A DNA stretch of 64,000 nt from Sthenelais limicola (Eukaryota; Annelida; Polychaeta; Phyllodocida; Sigalionidae), in assembly GCA_942159475.1 (NCBI GenBank), contig OW804100.1, positions 3,928,627 through 3,992,626 of the forward strand. The letters are read 5' to 3'. The notes beneath the pieces were generated by a model. That model ran no database searches, was not told where the DNA came from, and was given only the letters and a program-made list of their open reading frames with translations. Shown here piece after piece: positions 11,989-23,700 of this stretch (its first letter is position 1; every line of letters starts with the position of its first letter). Made by a program: the position numbers and the translations under genes.

Positions 11989-12029
11989 AAAATGGCTGTG
12001 TGTGGGTTTCCCCACGGTAGGTGACGTCA
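11989..12029 (-). promoter_or_regulatory. promoter-like block upstream of THAP exon A
   Basis: YY1-like AAAATGGC (11989-11996), GGGTTTCCCC kB-like site (12004-12013) and a perfect CRE TGACGTCA (12022-12029), about 70-105 bp upstream of the exon A ATG. Same order and same 8-bp kB-CRE gap as the block at 11148-11189. Confidence 0.6.
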
Positions 12030-12074
12030 TGTGAATGACCTTTATAGGTCTCAACCATCTATAGTTAACTGCAT

Positions 12075-12318
12075 ATGGGTCAGATTCTCAGAAAATGTAC
12101 AATTCGCCTTCACCAATCCTCTCAAATAACCCAAATTCCAGACAAAAATGAGCTTCAAAATGCAGTTTAACATAGGCTAACCGAACTGATACTTTAAATC
12201 AATGCAATACCAAATATACCCAGATATACCTGGTATTCTTCATTTTTTAGCCTAATTTAGGAGAATTTCCTAAATGTGTAGAGCTGCCAATTGTACTTTT
12301 TCTGAAAATATGACCCAT
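12075..12318. mobile_element. MITE family A, copy 3
   Basis: Starts ATGGGTCAGATTCTCAGAAA and ends TCTGAAAATATGACCCAT; just upstream of the THAP exon A promoter block. Confidence 0.78.
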
Positions 12319-12994
12319 ATATCATTTACAATGCAGATCACCCATTAAAGAGGCTACCATCAGGAACTTTTGAACAATTAATTAGCAATGTAATTCATGA
12401 TTCACTGGTAATTTAAGTCTTTGTATGTGAATAAACATAGGCCTTTAAGGTATTTAAAATATGACAGAACTTTATGGAACAATTACTGGGTGGCCTGGAA
12501 GAACCATCTACAACTGGGAATTTATGCTTTTTCTCATTGACCTCCTATAGTGAATGGTAGTAAATTTCAGTCACCCCTGAAATATAAAATATGACAACAT
12601 CCCCCCCTTTTTTTTTTGTATTCACCTAATCATGTTCTTTCTCAAGACGAAGTTTGAAAAAAATATTGTCACTCCTATTTTTTCATGCACCTAGTTCCTT
12701 GAATTCCCGTCTATAGCAGTGCTGACGACGCTGTTAGTTACTTTTAATAACTATAAGTATTATGTGTATACATGTAGTTTATATTAAATAGGCCCAATTT
12801 ACCAATTCATCTTATCAATTCATAAGGATCCTTGCTACCTGATCTTGACTATATATTTTCAGCCTTAATCTCACCCCGATAGCTCCCGATGTATCAGAGT
12901 CTAGGCCCCACACACGCCAAATTATCTTGTGTAATGTTATTGAAATATTAGTACTATTATCAGGACTATTATAATGTTATTAAAATCAAATCAA

Positions 12995-13723
12995 CTAATG
13001 CCTCCTACCATCTGGCGTATCAGGTATGGGCTCATTGTTTACACATTCAGTTGTCTCTGGGTTCATCTTCTCCACTATGTCGGTGGCCTCTTCCTTCTCC
13101 ATATCCCTTTGTAGAACAACATCGTTTTTCCTTCTTTTAACTGAGCGTTCATACCTTAGCATCTTCGCTGCTGATGTTTTGGGAGTCTGAGCCTTATGGG
13201 AGAATATGGATGGGACGAAATCTGGGCTGTCACTTTCCATTGAAGCCCTCCCTTATATATATAAAAAATAGTTTATCTAATATACCATAACGTATGATTA
13301 ATATCAATACATTAAAGCAGAGATTTACCGTTAGTAGGCTAACATGGATTGATCATTTATATATTGCAAATCTTTGTAATACGTACCATAGGCTACACAA
13401 TAATTATTAATTTAAAAAACGTAACCAAGCCTGAGCTCCATATATTAATATCAGGTAATATTAAATATGAAACGGGTCTCAATAAAAAAAAATAAAAAAA
13501 AGTAGCTAGTCTATGCATGCCTACCTGACACAAAATGGGCACTGCACAATCTGGCATTTTTTATCTGTGTGTCACTCCAATTCTTCCTGCCAATAGCCTG
13601 TAGCCATAACTGCCTTCTGTTCTGGTGGAATGTGTGCCTAAGATTGGGAATGCTGTAGAACATTAGACTAGGATCAGTAGTCGATCTATTGGTGCATCCC
13701 ACAGCACAGCATGAGGATGGCAT
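12995..13723 (-). CDS. fourth THAP module (D), two-exon frame, 151 aa
   Basis: Exon 1 13723-13525: MPSSCCAVGC, FYSIPNLRHTFHQNRRQLW, LCSAHFVSG, a complete C2CH THAP core, donor TCAG|GTAGGC. Exon 2 from 13251: RASMESDSPDFVPSIF (AVPTIF-equivalent), then basic RYERSVKRRK and an acidic tail to TAG at 12995. A GTAGGA donor at 13008 (phase 1) could instead splice into later exons. Unlike A-C it has its own post-THAP exon, so it is probably a separate gene. A 1.5-kb transposon lies 30 bp upstream of its ATG. Confidence 0.78.
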
Positions 13724-14173
13724 TGTTTTGCTTTGCTTGGTCGTTTATGTATACAGGGCTGCCAACTTTTGGAAGTCCCAAAAGCCTGAGGTTTTTTGTG
13801 TCCAAGTACGGTGGCTGCCGAAGGCAGGCACCGCTGCTAGGGGGGTCCGGGGGCATGCCCCCCCTGGAAAATTTGAGAAAAATGACAGCTATTTCAGGCC
13901 TTTCTGGTGATTTTGAGGAGAGTCAGAGCCAAATTATAACCAACAAATGCTTAGTCTTATAAATTCCAACTATGTTTTGGAGATACGAACAGAGCAAATC
14001 TAGCTAAGAAATATGGAGGTACCAGTAATGCACTTATTATAAGTATTCATTCCTCAAAATCGCTGTTATTTAACATCATCAATATATCGTTCTGTGCAGA
14101 ATAGTTTGCCAGAAATTTTATTTTAAACATCAGGATTAATTTTTAAGAGCATTCAAGTATTTTCCTTAGCCAG

Positions 14174-14350
14174 GTAATGTACAATTTGCCTTCACAAATC
14201 CTCTCAAATAAGCCACGTTTAAACAAAAATTTGGTTCAAAATACATTTCAATATAATCGAACAGACTGTTCTCTGCAAGGCAATACCAAATATATTCAGA
14301 TATACTTAATTTTTATAATTTCTTAGCATAACTTTGCAATTTTCACTAAA
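14174..14350. mobile_element. MITE family A, partial copy 4
   Basis: Has the AATGTACAATTTGCCTTCAC end and middle; the other end is lost. Nested in the 13754-15273 element. Confidence 0.55.
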
Positions 14351-14425
14351 TCTAAAAGAATCGTATCACCACATTTAAAAGAATCATATCATGAGATGGC
14401 AAGAGAGACTTGATCAACAACATTT

Positions 14426-14810
14426 GTGATGTGTTTCGGGAAAATGAGTCACAAGTCGCAAAATTTGTGTTTTTCAAAGTCGTTTACTTACAAGATATCT
14501 TTGTTGGAATATTTTCATTTTTGGAGTGTCTAGTCCTTGTATGAATACATCAACCGGATTTCAAGAATGTTTATTAATTATATCAGTGCGTTTCTTAGAT
14601 CATCCCATTGAGTATATTTAGCTACTTTACTGGTTATTATCCACCCAGAAATATTGCAAATGTTTTTTTGTTTTTTCCCAAAAATATGAATATCTAACTA
14701 AAAAGGTATTTAGGTACTTATTAGATGTCCTTAATGTTTACATTAATTGGAATCGGGTTGGTCTCATCTTTTCAAATATATTGAGGTTTCAATATATATA
14801 CTTTTGCAAA
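14426..14810. mobile_element. MITE family B, copy 1 (3' end lost)
   Basis: Begins GTGATGTGTTTCGGGAAAAT and contains GAGTCACAAGTCGCAAAA. Family B: 360-440 bp, about 35-bp inverted ends around TGAGTCACAAGTCGCAAAA. Other copies at 16052, 32220, 34538, 37120 (partial), 38780, 48592, 51920 (partial) and 55030. Confidence 0.65.
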
Positions 14811-15509
14811 TGTTAAATTACATTGGCAAAAAAATTTAAGTTGTTTAGGGTAATAGAAGATCAGATAGTCGGTGTAGATATCTATAGGGCTATACATTTA
14901 TGTCATCAAATATAATCATACAAGTTCATAGCCAATAATTAAATGGCAAAATGACACATAGGCTATACAGGTTTGTTTAAATAACTAGGTGGGACCTTTC
15001 GAACCTTTCAGTCACATCAGTAGGGTACGAAATACAGATTTAATTGCTTGACCAATAAGGCAGATTTTAAGGTCTTTACAAAGTGATCTGTAAGGCCGGA
15101 ATAAAACCCAAAATTCCGAAATTATTAATGTTTTAGGGTTTGATTTTCAAACCCTCCAAAAAGCCGGAGAAAAGCAGCTTTTTTAGGGTTCAAATCCGGA
15201 GGCCGGAGATAGGCATTTTAGGACCCCAAAAGGCCGGAGCCTCCGGCCAAAGGCCGGAGAGTTGGCAGCCCTGTACAGTATATAAATCGCTGGGGTGGGT
15301 GTTGCTGACTCTCCTTTAAACTTTAATATCATATGACAGAATTGGTTCGCCCTCCATCGGCTCAAAACCCTTATGATACTGAGATTGTATACGTTACATA
15401 GCCGTCTAACATAGTCGCCTAAAAAAACTGGGGCATATTTAAATGCATGGATCAGCGCGGCACCCTACCTTATATATCATGTATTATGTTATTATTATAC
15501 ATAGCCTGG

Positions 15510-15600
15510 GCTGGGGGGAATCCCCCGGCGACCTAATGACGTCACAGCCTCAGCCTTACGGACCGAGGGAGCGCGCGTCCGCGTCACATGCGCGCCAGTA
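15510..15600 (-). promoter_or_regulatory. CpG-rich CRE/kB-like promoter block (THAP D candidate, possibly bidirectional)
   Basis: Palindromic GGGGGAATCCCCC (15514-15526), CRE TGACGTCA (15537-15544), then a CpG-dense stretch with GCGCGCG. It resembles the blocks before THAP exons A and B, but is 1.8 kb from the THAP D ATG because a transposon has inserted between. No plus-strand gene is recognised downstream. Confidence 0.5.
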
Positions 15601-16051
15601 GCCTTTTTACTGCTTAGACTCAATATTCCGATCTAGCTTTTGAAGATCTGAGAGCAAACAGAAAGAAACGTGTCTAAGTTGAGGCGGTGCTGGTGGTGTT
15701 GAGCAAGAATTTGTCCCGAAATCATTGGGTCCGTGCCCGGTCCGTGCAGTATCTTCACGTTTCCAACTGACCACGCACCCTGGAGTTCTGTGAACTGACT
15801 AAGAGCGTAGTGGGTAGTGTTGCTCTCCAGCTAGTGGTGCCCCCTAGTGTTAGTACATAGAACGCATCATTTTAGTCTCTGCCTGAGGTGCTCTGTCACT
15901 ATTTATTACCCTTTACCTCTACATGTACCTCTACCCCTTTTATTTAGAACACTTCCCCTTTTCCTGATCATTAACGTGAAGGGTTTCACAATTCCGCCAA
16001 TAGCCTACTTCAACCATTATGCTCCGTTTTCTATTTCCATGTAAACGCAAA

Positions 16052-16447
16052 TGTGATGTGTTTCAAGAAAATGAGTCACAAGTCGCAGAAAATGATATTA
16101 TTCAAAGTGAATTATCCCCAAGATCTCTTTGGGGGAAATCTCTCATTCTTGGAGGGTTGAGTGCTGTTTATAGCAAATATATCCTTGCGTTTCAAAGGTC
16201 ATCCTAGCTATGGAGTATATTTAGCTACGTTACTGGTATTAAATTGCCATCCCAGAAACATTGCAACAATTTTTACATCAAAACATTGCAACATAAATTA
16301 CATCAAACATAAAATATAGAAGCACTTCTTAAATGTCCTTAATGTTTACCATCATTAGAGTCGGCTTGATCTTATCTTTTCGAATATGGTGATATCTCAA
16401 AATCTACTTTTAGCGACTTGTGACTCATTTTCTTAAAACACATCACA
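16052..16447. mobile_element. MITE family B, copy 2
   Basis: Both inverted ends present (TGATGTGTTTCAAGAAAATG; GACTCATTTTCTTAAAACAC). Confidence 0.8.
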
Positions 16448-16651
16448 AATGTCAACAGTATAACGTATTGCTATGAATAGGTTATCTCTTATATTATTTA
16501 ATTGTTTTATTATTATAGCCATGTGTATATGTTATATCCCTATAATATAACGTATTACTCAGAATTTGCACATGTATTCTGATATCCCCCGCAATTATAT
16601 ATGTAGTGGTCCTGGTGGTTGAACTTGGGATTATGACCTGCTGAGGTTGTG

Positions 16652-16715
16652 CTTGCCGCGATAGCTCAGTGGTAGAGCATTGGAGCGTCTATCCAAAGGT
16701 CCGGGGTTCGGTATT
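16652..16715 (+). repeat. tRNA-like fragment (SINE head or tRNA pseudogene)
   Basis: TAGCTCAGTGGTAGAGCA is an A-box/D-arm; TTGGA/TCCAA form an anticodon stem with a 7-base loop but C at position 33; GGTCCGGGGTTCGGT is a T-arm start with no matching 3' strand. Not a functional tRNA as it stands. Confidence 0.5.
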
Positions 16716-16899
16716 TTTCAGCAGGTTCACTACATAGATATTATAATACATAATTATGACATTGTAGAAAGTGTAAACTTATCTAAGAGAGAGAAGGCGA
16801 TCACGGTAACAGGTGGGAGGGGATTAAATAATTCAATATTCAGAGAAAAACTGCAGGGGTTCAAAACACAGTATATAACCTTACAAAATTAACAGAATG

Positions 16900-17603
16900 T
16901 ATTAAATGTGTTGGACATTTCTTGGCTACGTGACGCAACGCTTCAATCATGTTGTATCTAAAAGAATAGCCTACAATATGAATATTTTATTTCACCCCTT
17001 TCGTTGTAAGGGCCTATAATCCACTAAGCCGATTTTCATGTGATCCTCACAGAATTTAGTGGAAAGAGTCCGGCGCAAAATCGCATGAGAATCGGCTCAT
17101 ACAGAACGGGCATAATGTAATAAACTCCAAGAAGAAAATTGTAATGTAACAGGCAATTTATTTGAAGAAGGTAGCATAAGAAATACGTACATGGTATAAA
17201 ATAGTCAGATAATATTTTGAGGGCAGTATAGTATTTTTTTTATTTCCTTTTCTTCTGCTCCTTTTTGCGAAGAAATGGAATAACATTTCAGGTGAACGAA
17301 GTTTCAGCTTTTTAACTCTTAACAAGCATATTTGGAAGAAACGTAAATCATAGAAGAGATAAAATTTACTTCGACATTTTTTATCACAATTATGTTCTAT
17401 GATATCTTTATGTATGGGCCGTCCCTAGGAAACCCATATTCTCTAATTTCTCTTTGATTCACCTCTTTCCTTTTCTGATGGAAATGACTGGAACAGAAAT
17501 TTAAGGTGGTCGAATGCTCCCATCTTTCACAATACATGGCTAAATGGTGTGTTCGGAAATTAAATCGTTTTAAATAATGTTGTGATTCCTTGTTCCTTTT
17601 TGC
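16900..17603 (-). other. villin-like 3' UTR candidate region
   Basis: AT-rich sequence after the villin stop. Minus-strand AATAAA signals occur at 17239-17244 and 17158-17163, either of which could end the transcript. A short inverted-repeat fragment (17018-17100, sharing the GAGAATCGGCT motif with 55670-55684) lies at its distal end. Confidence 0.4.
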
Positions 17604-17717
17604 TTAGAATAACTTCACTTTCTCTTTTAGCTGCTTTTGTTTCCAGGCCATCTGCTTGACGAAATCAGAGTATTTCATGCCAAATACTTTCTCGAACTCC
17701 TCATTCGACAAATGTTT
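17604..17717 (-). CDS. villin-like exon 24 (headpiece C-terminal half, stop)
   Basis: 37 codons and [21 protein letters not shown] then [13 protein letters not shown]. This is the HP35-type three-helix subdomain, with the conserved F-F-F core spacing ([12 protein letters not shown]), the W-K-Q turn and terminal LF; the usual KKEKGLF reads KEKVKLF here. An F-actin binding module. Acceptor TTTCAG. Confidence 0.95.
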   Translation of the reverse strand, partial: KHLSNEEFEKVFGMKYSDFVKQMAWKQKQLKEKVKLF

Positions 17718-20700
17718 CTGAAAAAGATGAAATGATGAAGGATGTTTCAATAAAAAGAAATCATGATATAAGTCATTAGTTAGAGTTTTTAATCATATGA
17801 GATATGTTCTATGTTATCATAATTTATCCGTTTTGGAATATTATAGTTAGCATTGGTATCGGACCAATGCGCCTACATTACTCCAGCTTGTTCACACAAA
17901 CAAATAAAACAATTAACCAATAAACACACACCTACTCACACCTCTCTCTCAAAGGTTCACATCAATCTATTTCTTAGAATCCACCCACTCACACCTAATT
18001 AATCACCTCCTTCTCATCCTTCCCGTTTATCATAGTTATATCTTGAATTTAACATAAAATCAATCTTAAAAAATACACTTTTATTACTCATTTAAATTTA
18101 ACTTATTAACAACATTTATATATTTATCTAAAATTTTATGATCAAAACAAAAAATTTAATTCCCCACACCAGCCTCTTCTTTCCTTTCAGCTATAGTAGG
18201 AGTAATGTATAGTACTAGTGTAGTGGGTCTGGTTATAATACCAATATTCTATTCTATTGTGTGGTGGTGCTGTCCGCTGTGGGTTAGTACACCTGAACTA
18301 CCCCAGTGGGCAGTACCAGTGAACATGTCCACTCATCAGTATATGTGTGGGGACTTTTACCATTATATTGGTTGTTATGCTCTTTTAAGCTAATCTTCTG
18401 TTCATAACCTTTCTATCAATGTATTGCTATGAGATATTTATATCCACGGACGTCAGTCCGAGAGTCTTTAGTAACATAATGCCTGAGTGCATCTTACCTT
18501 TATCATCTATATTGAATGTCTACTCACACCAGTTTTGTACGAGTCAAGAATAAGGGAGAACCCCAGCTCGAGTTGAGTGAGTCAGGACAAGTGTGTCCCA
18601 TGTGATTAAATAAAGTCCGTAGAAAGGTTAAGCCTTGTTCTGTCTTTATTTAGCGTGCAAGCGGATCGGATCCGAAGATCACTACAATTGGTGCCGTGAC
18701 CAAAGCTTGCCTTGGGATATACTTTATGATAGAGAACTAGATTTATCTAGGTTCCAAGTGGTTTCTAGTAATTGGAAAATAAGAGAAACAAAACGATGGG
18801 TGATAATCGACCCGTGGTGGACGTTGCAACTCAGATTACGGACAATCTGCAACGGACCAAAGCCGTGACACCTCCGAAAGGTGGTGAAATGGTGGGCATT
18901 GGTGCGAGAGCGAAGTTAAAATTGACACCTTTACCAAATCCTGCTCCTGTTTTTGGAACTGCAAATGTGGTTCCTTTGACTTTGGACCAACCTTTGGTAC
19001 CGCTTGGCGGTCTAAGTTTGGATAATCCAACAGGGGGCCTTGGTTTAGAGAATCCGGAAGGGGGTCTGGCTGGTACGGACCTCTGGATGGACTATAGACA
19101 ACCTCTCCGTAATACGGAATCCGAGGATGAAATAGAGTTAGCAACTCTTAGAGAGCAGGCGAAGAGTTGGCGGAAGGCTTACGCCAGCTCTCACCAGCAA
19201 ATCATTGATCAGCGGAATTCGATGGAGCAACTTGCTCAGCAAAACGCGGATTTGCAGGCGACATTGCATGATGTGTCCAAAGATGCGCAAGCTACCACGA
19301 AAAGACTCATGATTGAGAATGATAAGTTGAGGACAGAGGCCTCTAGAGTGGATGACCTTTCTAGGCTCCACAATGAGTTATTGGAAGAGACTAATGCTGC
19401 GGAAAGGATTGCTCGGACTCCTCTTAAGCTTAGGCAACCTGTAACGTCCACGTTTGCGGACACACAGGGAGCTGTAGCTTATCAAGAGGGAGATTCGTTC
19501 AAGCTTATGACTCCAAGACATTTTGGTGGTCTTAGGCATGTAACGATCCGGGAGCCCTCTGCTGTTGCTGTTTCCTCTCCAAAGGAAGTTCGGGAAGTTG
19601 AGAAGAAGGTAGAACTAGCCACCATGTCTAGTATTAAGAAGCCTGCCATTACTGGAAATGATTCTTACATACGCGGACAGGTGGTGAATGAGACATATGT
19701 CCGAAAGGATAGTGGTAGGACTACTACCATCACTGGGATACCCACACCAACTGTTAATCCGGTTGTGGATACTGCTGGTGCTGGTACTACCACTGTGAGT
19801 TTGTCTCAGGATGTTCTGTCCTCCACAATCAACTTACCTCGACCGGATCCGGGCGTTGCTTATGCCAATAAATCCCTAGTTCAGGGATTGACATATGTTG
19901 GTCCGGACCCAACCCGCGCTCCGTTCAGTTACACATTCTACAATGATGAGGACCACGTTGAGCCACGATTAGGTACCATCAGACTATGGGATTCTACGAA
20001 GGATTCGTGGCAGCATCATCTGGCAGAGATGAAAGTATTGGCTGAAGCCCATAATTGGACGGATGCAATGTTTTTGAGGCAACTCAAGAGCAGTTGTAGA
20101 CGTCAAATTGCGGCTTTGGGGGAATTGCCCCAGGGGACAAAATTGCCGGACTTGGTAGCTCATTTGGAGACCAACTATGGTGATTATTGTCAGGAAAAAA
20201 GAGAAGCTGAATTCTATGCTTCCAGACAAACCCCTGGTCAGAATGCTAGGCATTTTGCCAATGATGTAGCAAAGGCTGCACGCTATGCTTTTGGTATCCA
20301 TTTGGACAGCACTATGCGGACTTTGTGTATCCGGACATTTTTGAAAGGTTTGACTGACCTTAAGATGGCGGAATTTGTGAGGTTCAAGCAACCATATGAC
20401 TTGAACCAAGCTGCACATTGGGCTGTAGTGTTCGAAAGCTGTACTATGGATTTGGCCACGGTCCAGACAACATCAGTAGAACCAAAGAACTCCTCGAACC
20501 TTGCCATATCCGCACCTCCTGGTGGTGTGGCAAGTAAAAAAGCTCAGAAAGCCATTGCCCAGATGATGGAGTTGCTTGATAAACCGTCGGAAGTACAGCC
20601 TGAAGTATCAGCTTCTGACGATATTTCTGATTGTATTATTCAGGCAATGCAGGCATGGCAGATGAACAAAAAGTCCGCTCCTAAGCCTGGACCAGCTGCT

Positions 20701-23700
20701 CCCTCTACAGGAGGTGGGCAGAGAAGGTTCAGACGATGGAAGCCGAACAATGGATGCTGGTTTTGTGGTGAGGACGGACACATCGCTTCAGTGTGTCCAA
20801 CGAAACAGATCATCCTTGGGCTAGCTCCCAAGTCCGGTGCATCAGCTAAGGACTCGGGAAACGCGGACAGACCCTCATAAGGAGCGTGGTGGGGGTCGGG
20901 GAAAAGACGCTTCACAGTGCCACAGTCCGAAGTGAAGCTGAGAGTAGTATAGGAACTGGAGGACATGCCCAGGCACCAGCTAGTACGCCGGAGATTACAC
21001 ACCAAGGTGATCCCCGTCCGAAGACTGGAGATTCTAGATCGCTGCCGGAAGGAAAGGCTTATTACCTTGTGGTAATTCGGACTCTGCCTCTGAAGTGAGG
21101 TGGGGACAGTCCGGATTCCAAGCTGAACGAGATCAGTTAGTGTTGGTCAAAAGTGGATCAACTGAACCTGCTCAAGTTCAGAAAGTTTCTGTACACAATC
21201 AGGGAACTTTGGAGATCCCTGCTAAATTGCTAGTACGGGAGAGATGGTATGCCCCTGTGACAGTAGGTGGGGGAAGTGGACCTTTTTTAGTTGATCCGGG
21301 TGCTACTACTAGCTTGATCACTAAGAAGTTCTACGATTCCCTTCCAAATCCACCACCAATGACTTCGGTACGGATGATGTGTGTGATGGGTAATGGGACA
21401 CCGATAGTCACATATGGGAGCGTGCTTTGTCCCTTGAAATTAGGCGACCGGACTTACATGATTACTTGTCTTGTAGTCAGTGGTCTACGTGGTCCTGAAC
21501 GCGGGATACTTGGTGCGGATTTTTATTTTGTGCACCAATGTAATCTGGATTGGTCAGGGACTTTCTACTTGGAAAATTTCGGGTATTCTGTACCGTGTAC
21601 GTTATGGAAGAGGCCTGTTAGCAGTATTGAAAGTCCCTCTGTGAAGGCAATGGAAGTGGAAGACGTAATTGTTGGGAGAGAGGTGAAACTTCTTAAGGCA
21701 GTTGTCCTCAAACCTAGATCAGTTACTATGGCCAGACTTGACCTTGGCAGTGGCTCAGTCACATCGGGTGGATTGATGTTCGAGCCAGACCAAAGATTGT
21801 TGAAAGATTTAGCCTTGGGCAGCCTGAATACTTATGTAGCAGGCAACGGTTCTCCGGCCGTGGTAGCTTTCTCCAACCCGACCGGTCGCACCTTGAAAAT
21901 AAAACGACATAGGGTGGTTGGTAAAGTGTTTAGAGTTGATTTATTAGCTCAAGACTCTTTGTCAGATGTTGGGGAGAATGAGGAAGTGATCAGGGAAGCA
22001 ATCATCAACTCTATACAGTTGCTGGAGTCTCCTATAGTGGATGATGATCTGATCGCTCCTACTCTTCCCATTCCGCCCGCTGCAGAGTGTCCGTTGGCTA
22101 AGATGATCAAAGAATCGGATTTGTCCGGAGTCCAAGATACTCGAAATGCTCTGAATCTCTTAGAGGAGTTCCGAGGCTGCTTTTCTCTCCCGGGAGATAA
22201 GGCTTTGGGATGTACTCATAAGGTCCGCCATGTTATCAATACAGGTGATGCTTGTCCGATCAAACAAGCATACAGGCGGATTCCAGTTGCTAAACGTGAT
22301 AAGGCGGAAGCAGAGATCTGGAAGATGTATAGAGAAGGCCGGATTGAGCATAGCAATAGCCCTTGGGGAGCTCCTATTGTTATGGTGGCCAAGAAGGACG
22401 GGACACAGAGGTTCTGTGTAGATTATCGCCAGTTGAACTCTGTCACGATAAAAGATAGTTTTCCTCTGCCTAGGATTGACGAGTGTGTGGAAGCTCTTGG
22501 TGGAAACCAATGGTTTTGCACACTAGACCTTGAAAGTGGATATTGGCAGGTGGCTATGGATGAGGAGAGTAAAGGAAAAACTGCTTTTCTCTCTAGTGTG
22601 GGCTTATTTCAGTTCAAAGTTATGGCTTTCGGACTGTGTAATGCCCCGGCTACTTTCCAACGTATGATGGACAATATGTTGGACGGACTCAAATGGAAGT
22701 CATGTTTGGTTTATCTAGACGACATTGTTGTTTTTGGAAAGACGCTGGATGAGTGTCTCCAAAACCTCAGGCTTGTTCTAGAACGAATCAAGGACTACGG
22801 ATTAAGATTGAAGCCGAAGAAGTGTGAATTCTTCCGTCGGCAAGTTGAATACCTGGGCCGGATTGTTTCTGGTAAGGGAATTCAAGCTAATCCGAAACAG
22901 ATTGAGAAAGTCCGAGATTGGCCAGTCCCTACAAATGCTAAGGAGATTAGACAGTTTATAGGGTTTGCTTCCTATTATAGGGAGTTTCAACCTAACTTTG
23001 GTGAAATTGTCTCCCCTTTGCAAGACATTGTGACGGCGGCATGCAAGGATAAACGCTATACCAGACCTATAGTGTGGACTCCTCAGTGTCAGGCTGCGTT
23101 TAGCAAGGTCAAGGAATTGCTGACCACATCGCCAGTACTGGGATACCCCCGGAAGGTGGGAGATTTCATCCTAGATACGGATGCAAGTGGTTTTGGAATG
23201 GCTGGTATCCTCTCACAGATTCAGGACGGACGGGAAGTAGTCTTGGGCTATGCTAGCAATAGTTTGTCTAAATCTCAGAAAAACTATTGTGCTACTAAGC
23301 GCGAGTTGCTTGCTGTTTTGACTTATCTGAAGAAGTTTAGACATTACCTTCTGGGTAATAGGAACTTCTATGTGAGGACGGACCACGCCTCTCTCCGTTG
23401 GTTGCTAAACTTCAAAGATCCAACTGATATGCTTGCTAGGTGGTTAACTACCATGCAGGAATACGGACTGGATCAGGGCATGATTCTGCACCGGGCTGGG
23501 CGCAGGCATGAAAATGCCGATGCGCTTTCTCGCTTGCCAACACGTAAGTGTGGGAGATTGGATTGTCATGATTGCGGACTACATGACGCTGTGTTAGCTG
23601 CTGTTACCACTGATGTCCCTTCGGACTCGGATGTCCCCACGGACTCCGGGGGTAACAAGCTACAAGAAGCTCAACAGTCTGATCCCATGATCAAGAGGTT

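Larger units (their letters stand above)
13754..15273. mobile_element. 1.5-kb DNA-transposon-like element with CAGGGCTGCCAAC ends
   Basis: Perfect inverted ends CAGGGCTGCCAACT at 13754 and 15273 with flanking TA on both sides. No transposase frame. The right end contains repeated GGCCGGAG blocks that can fold. Copies of MITE families A (14174) and B (14426) are nested inside, so it is older than them. It separates THAP D from its promoter-like block. Confidence 0.75.

Noticed and set aside
16652..16715. Functional tRNA gene
   Set aside because: The anticodon loop lacks T33 and the T-arm and acceptor stem are incomplete; kept only as a tRNA-like fragment.
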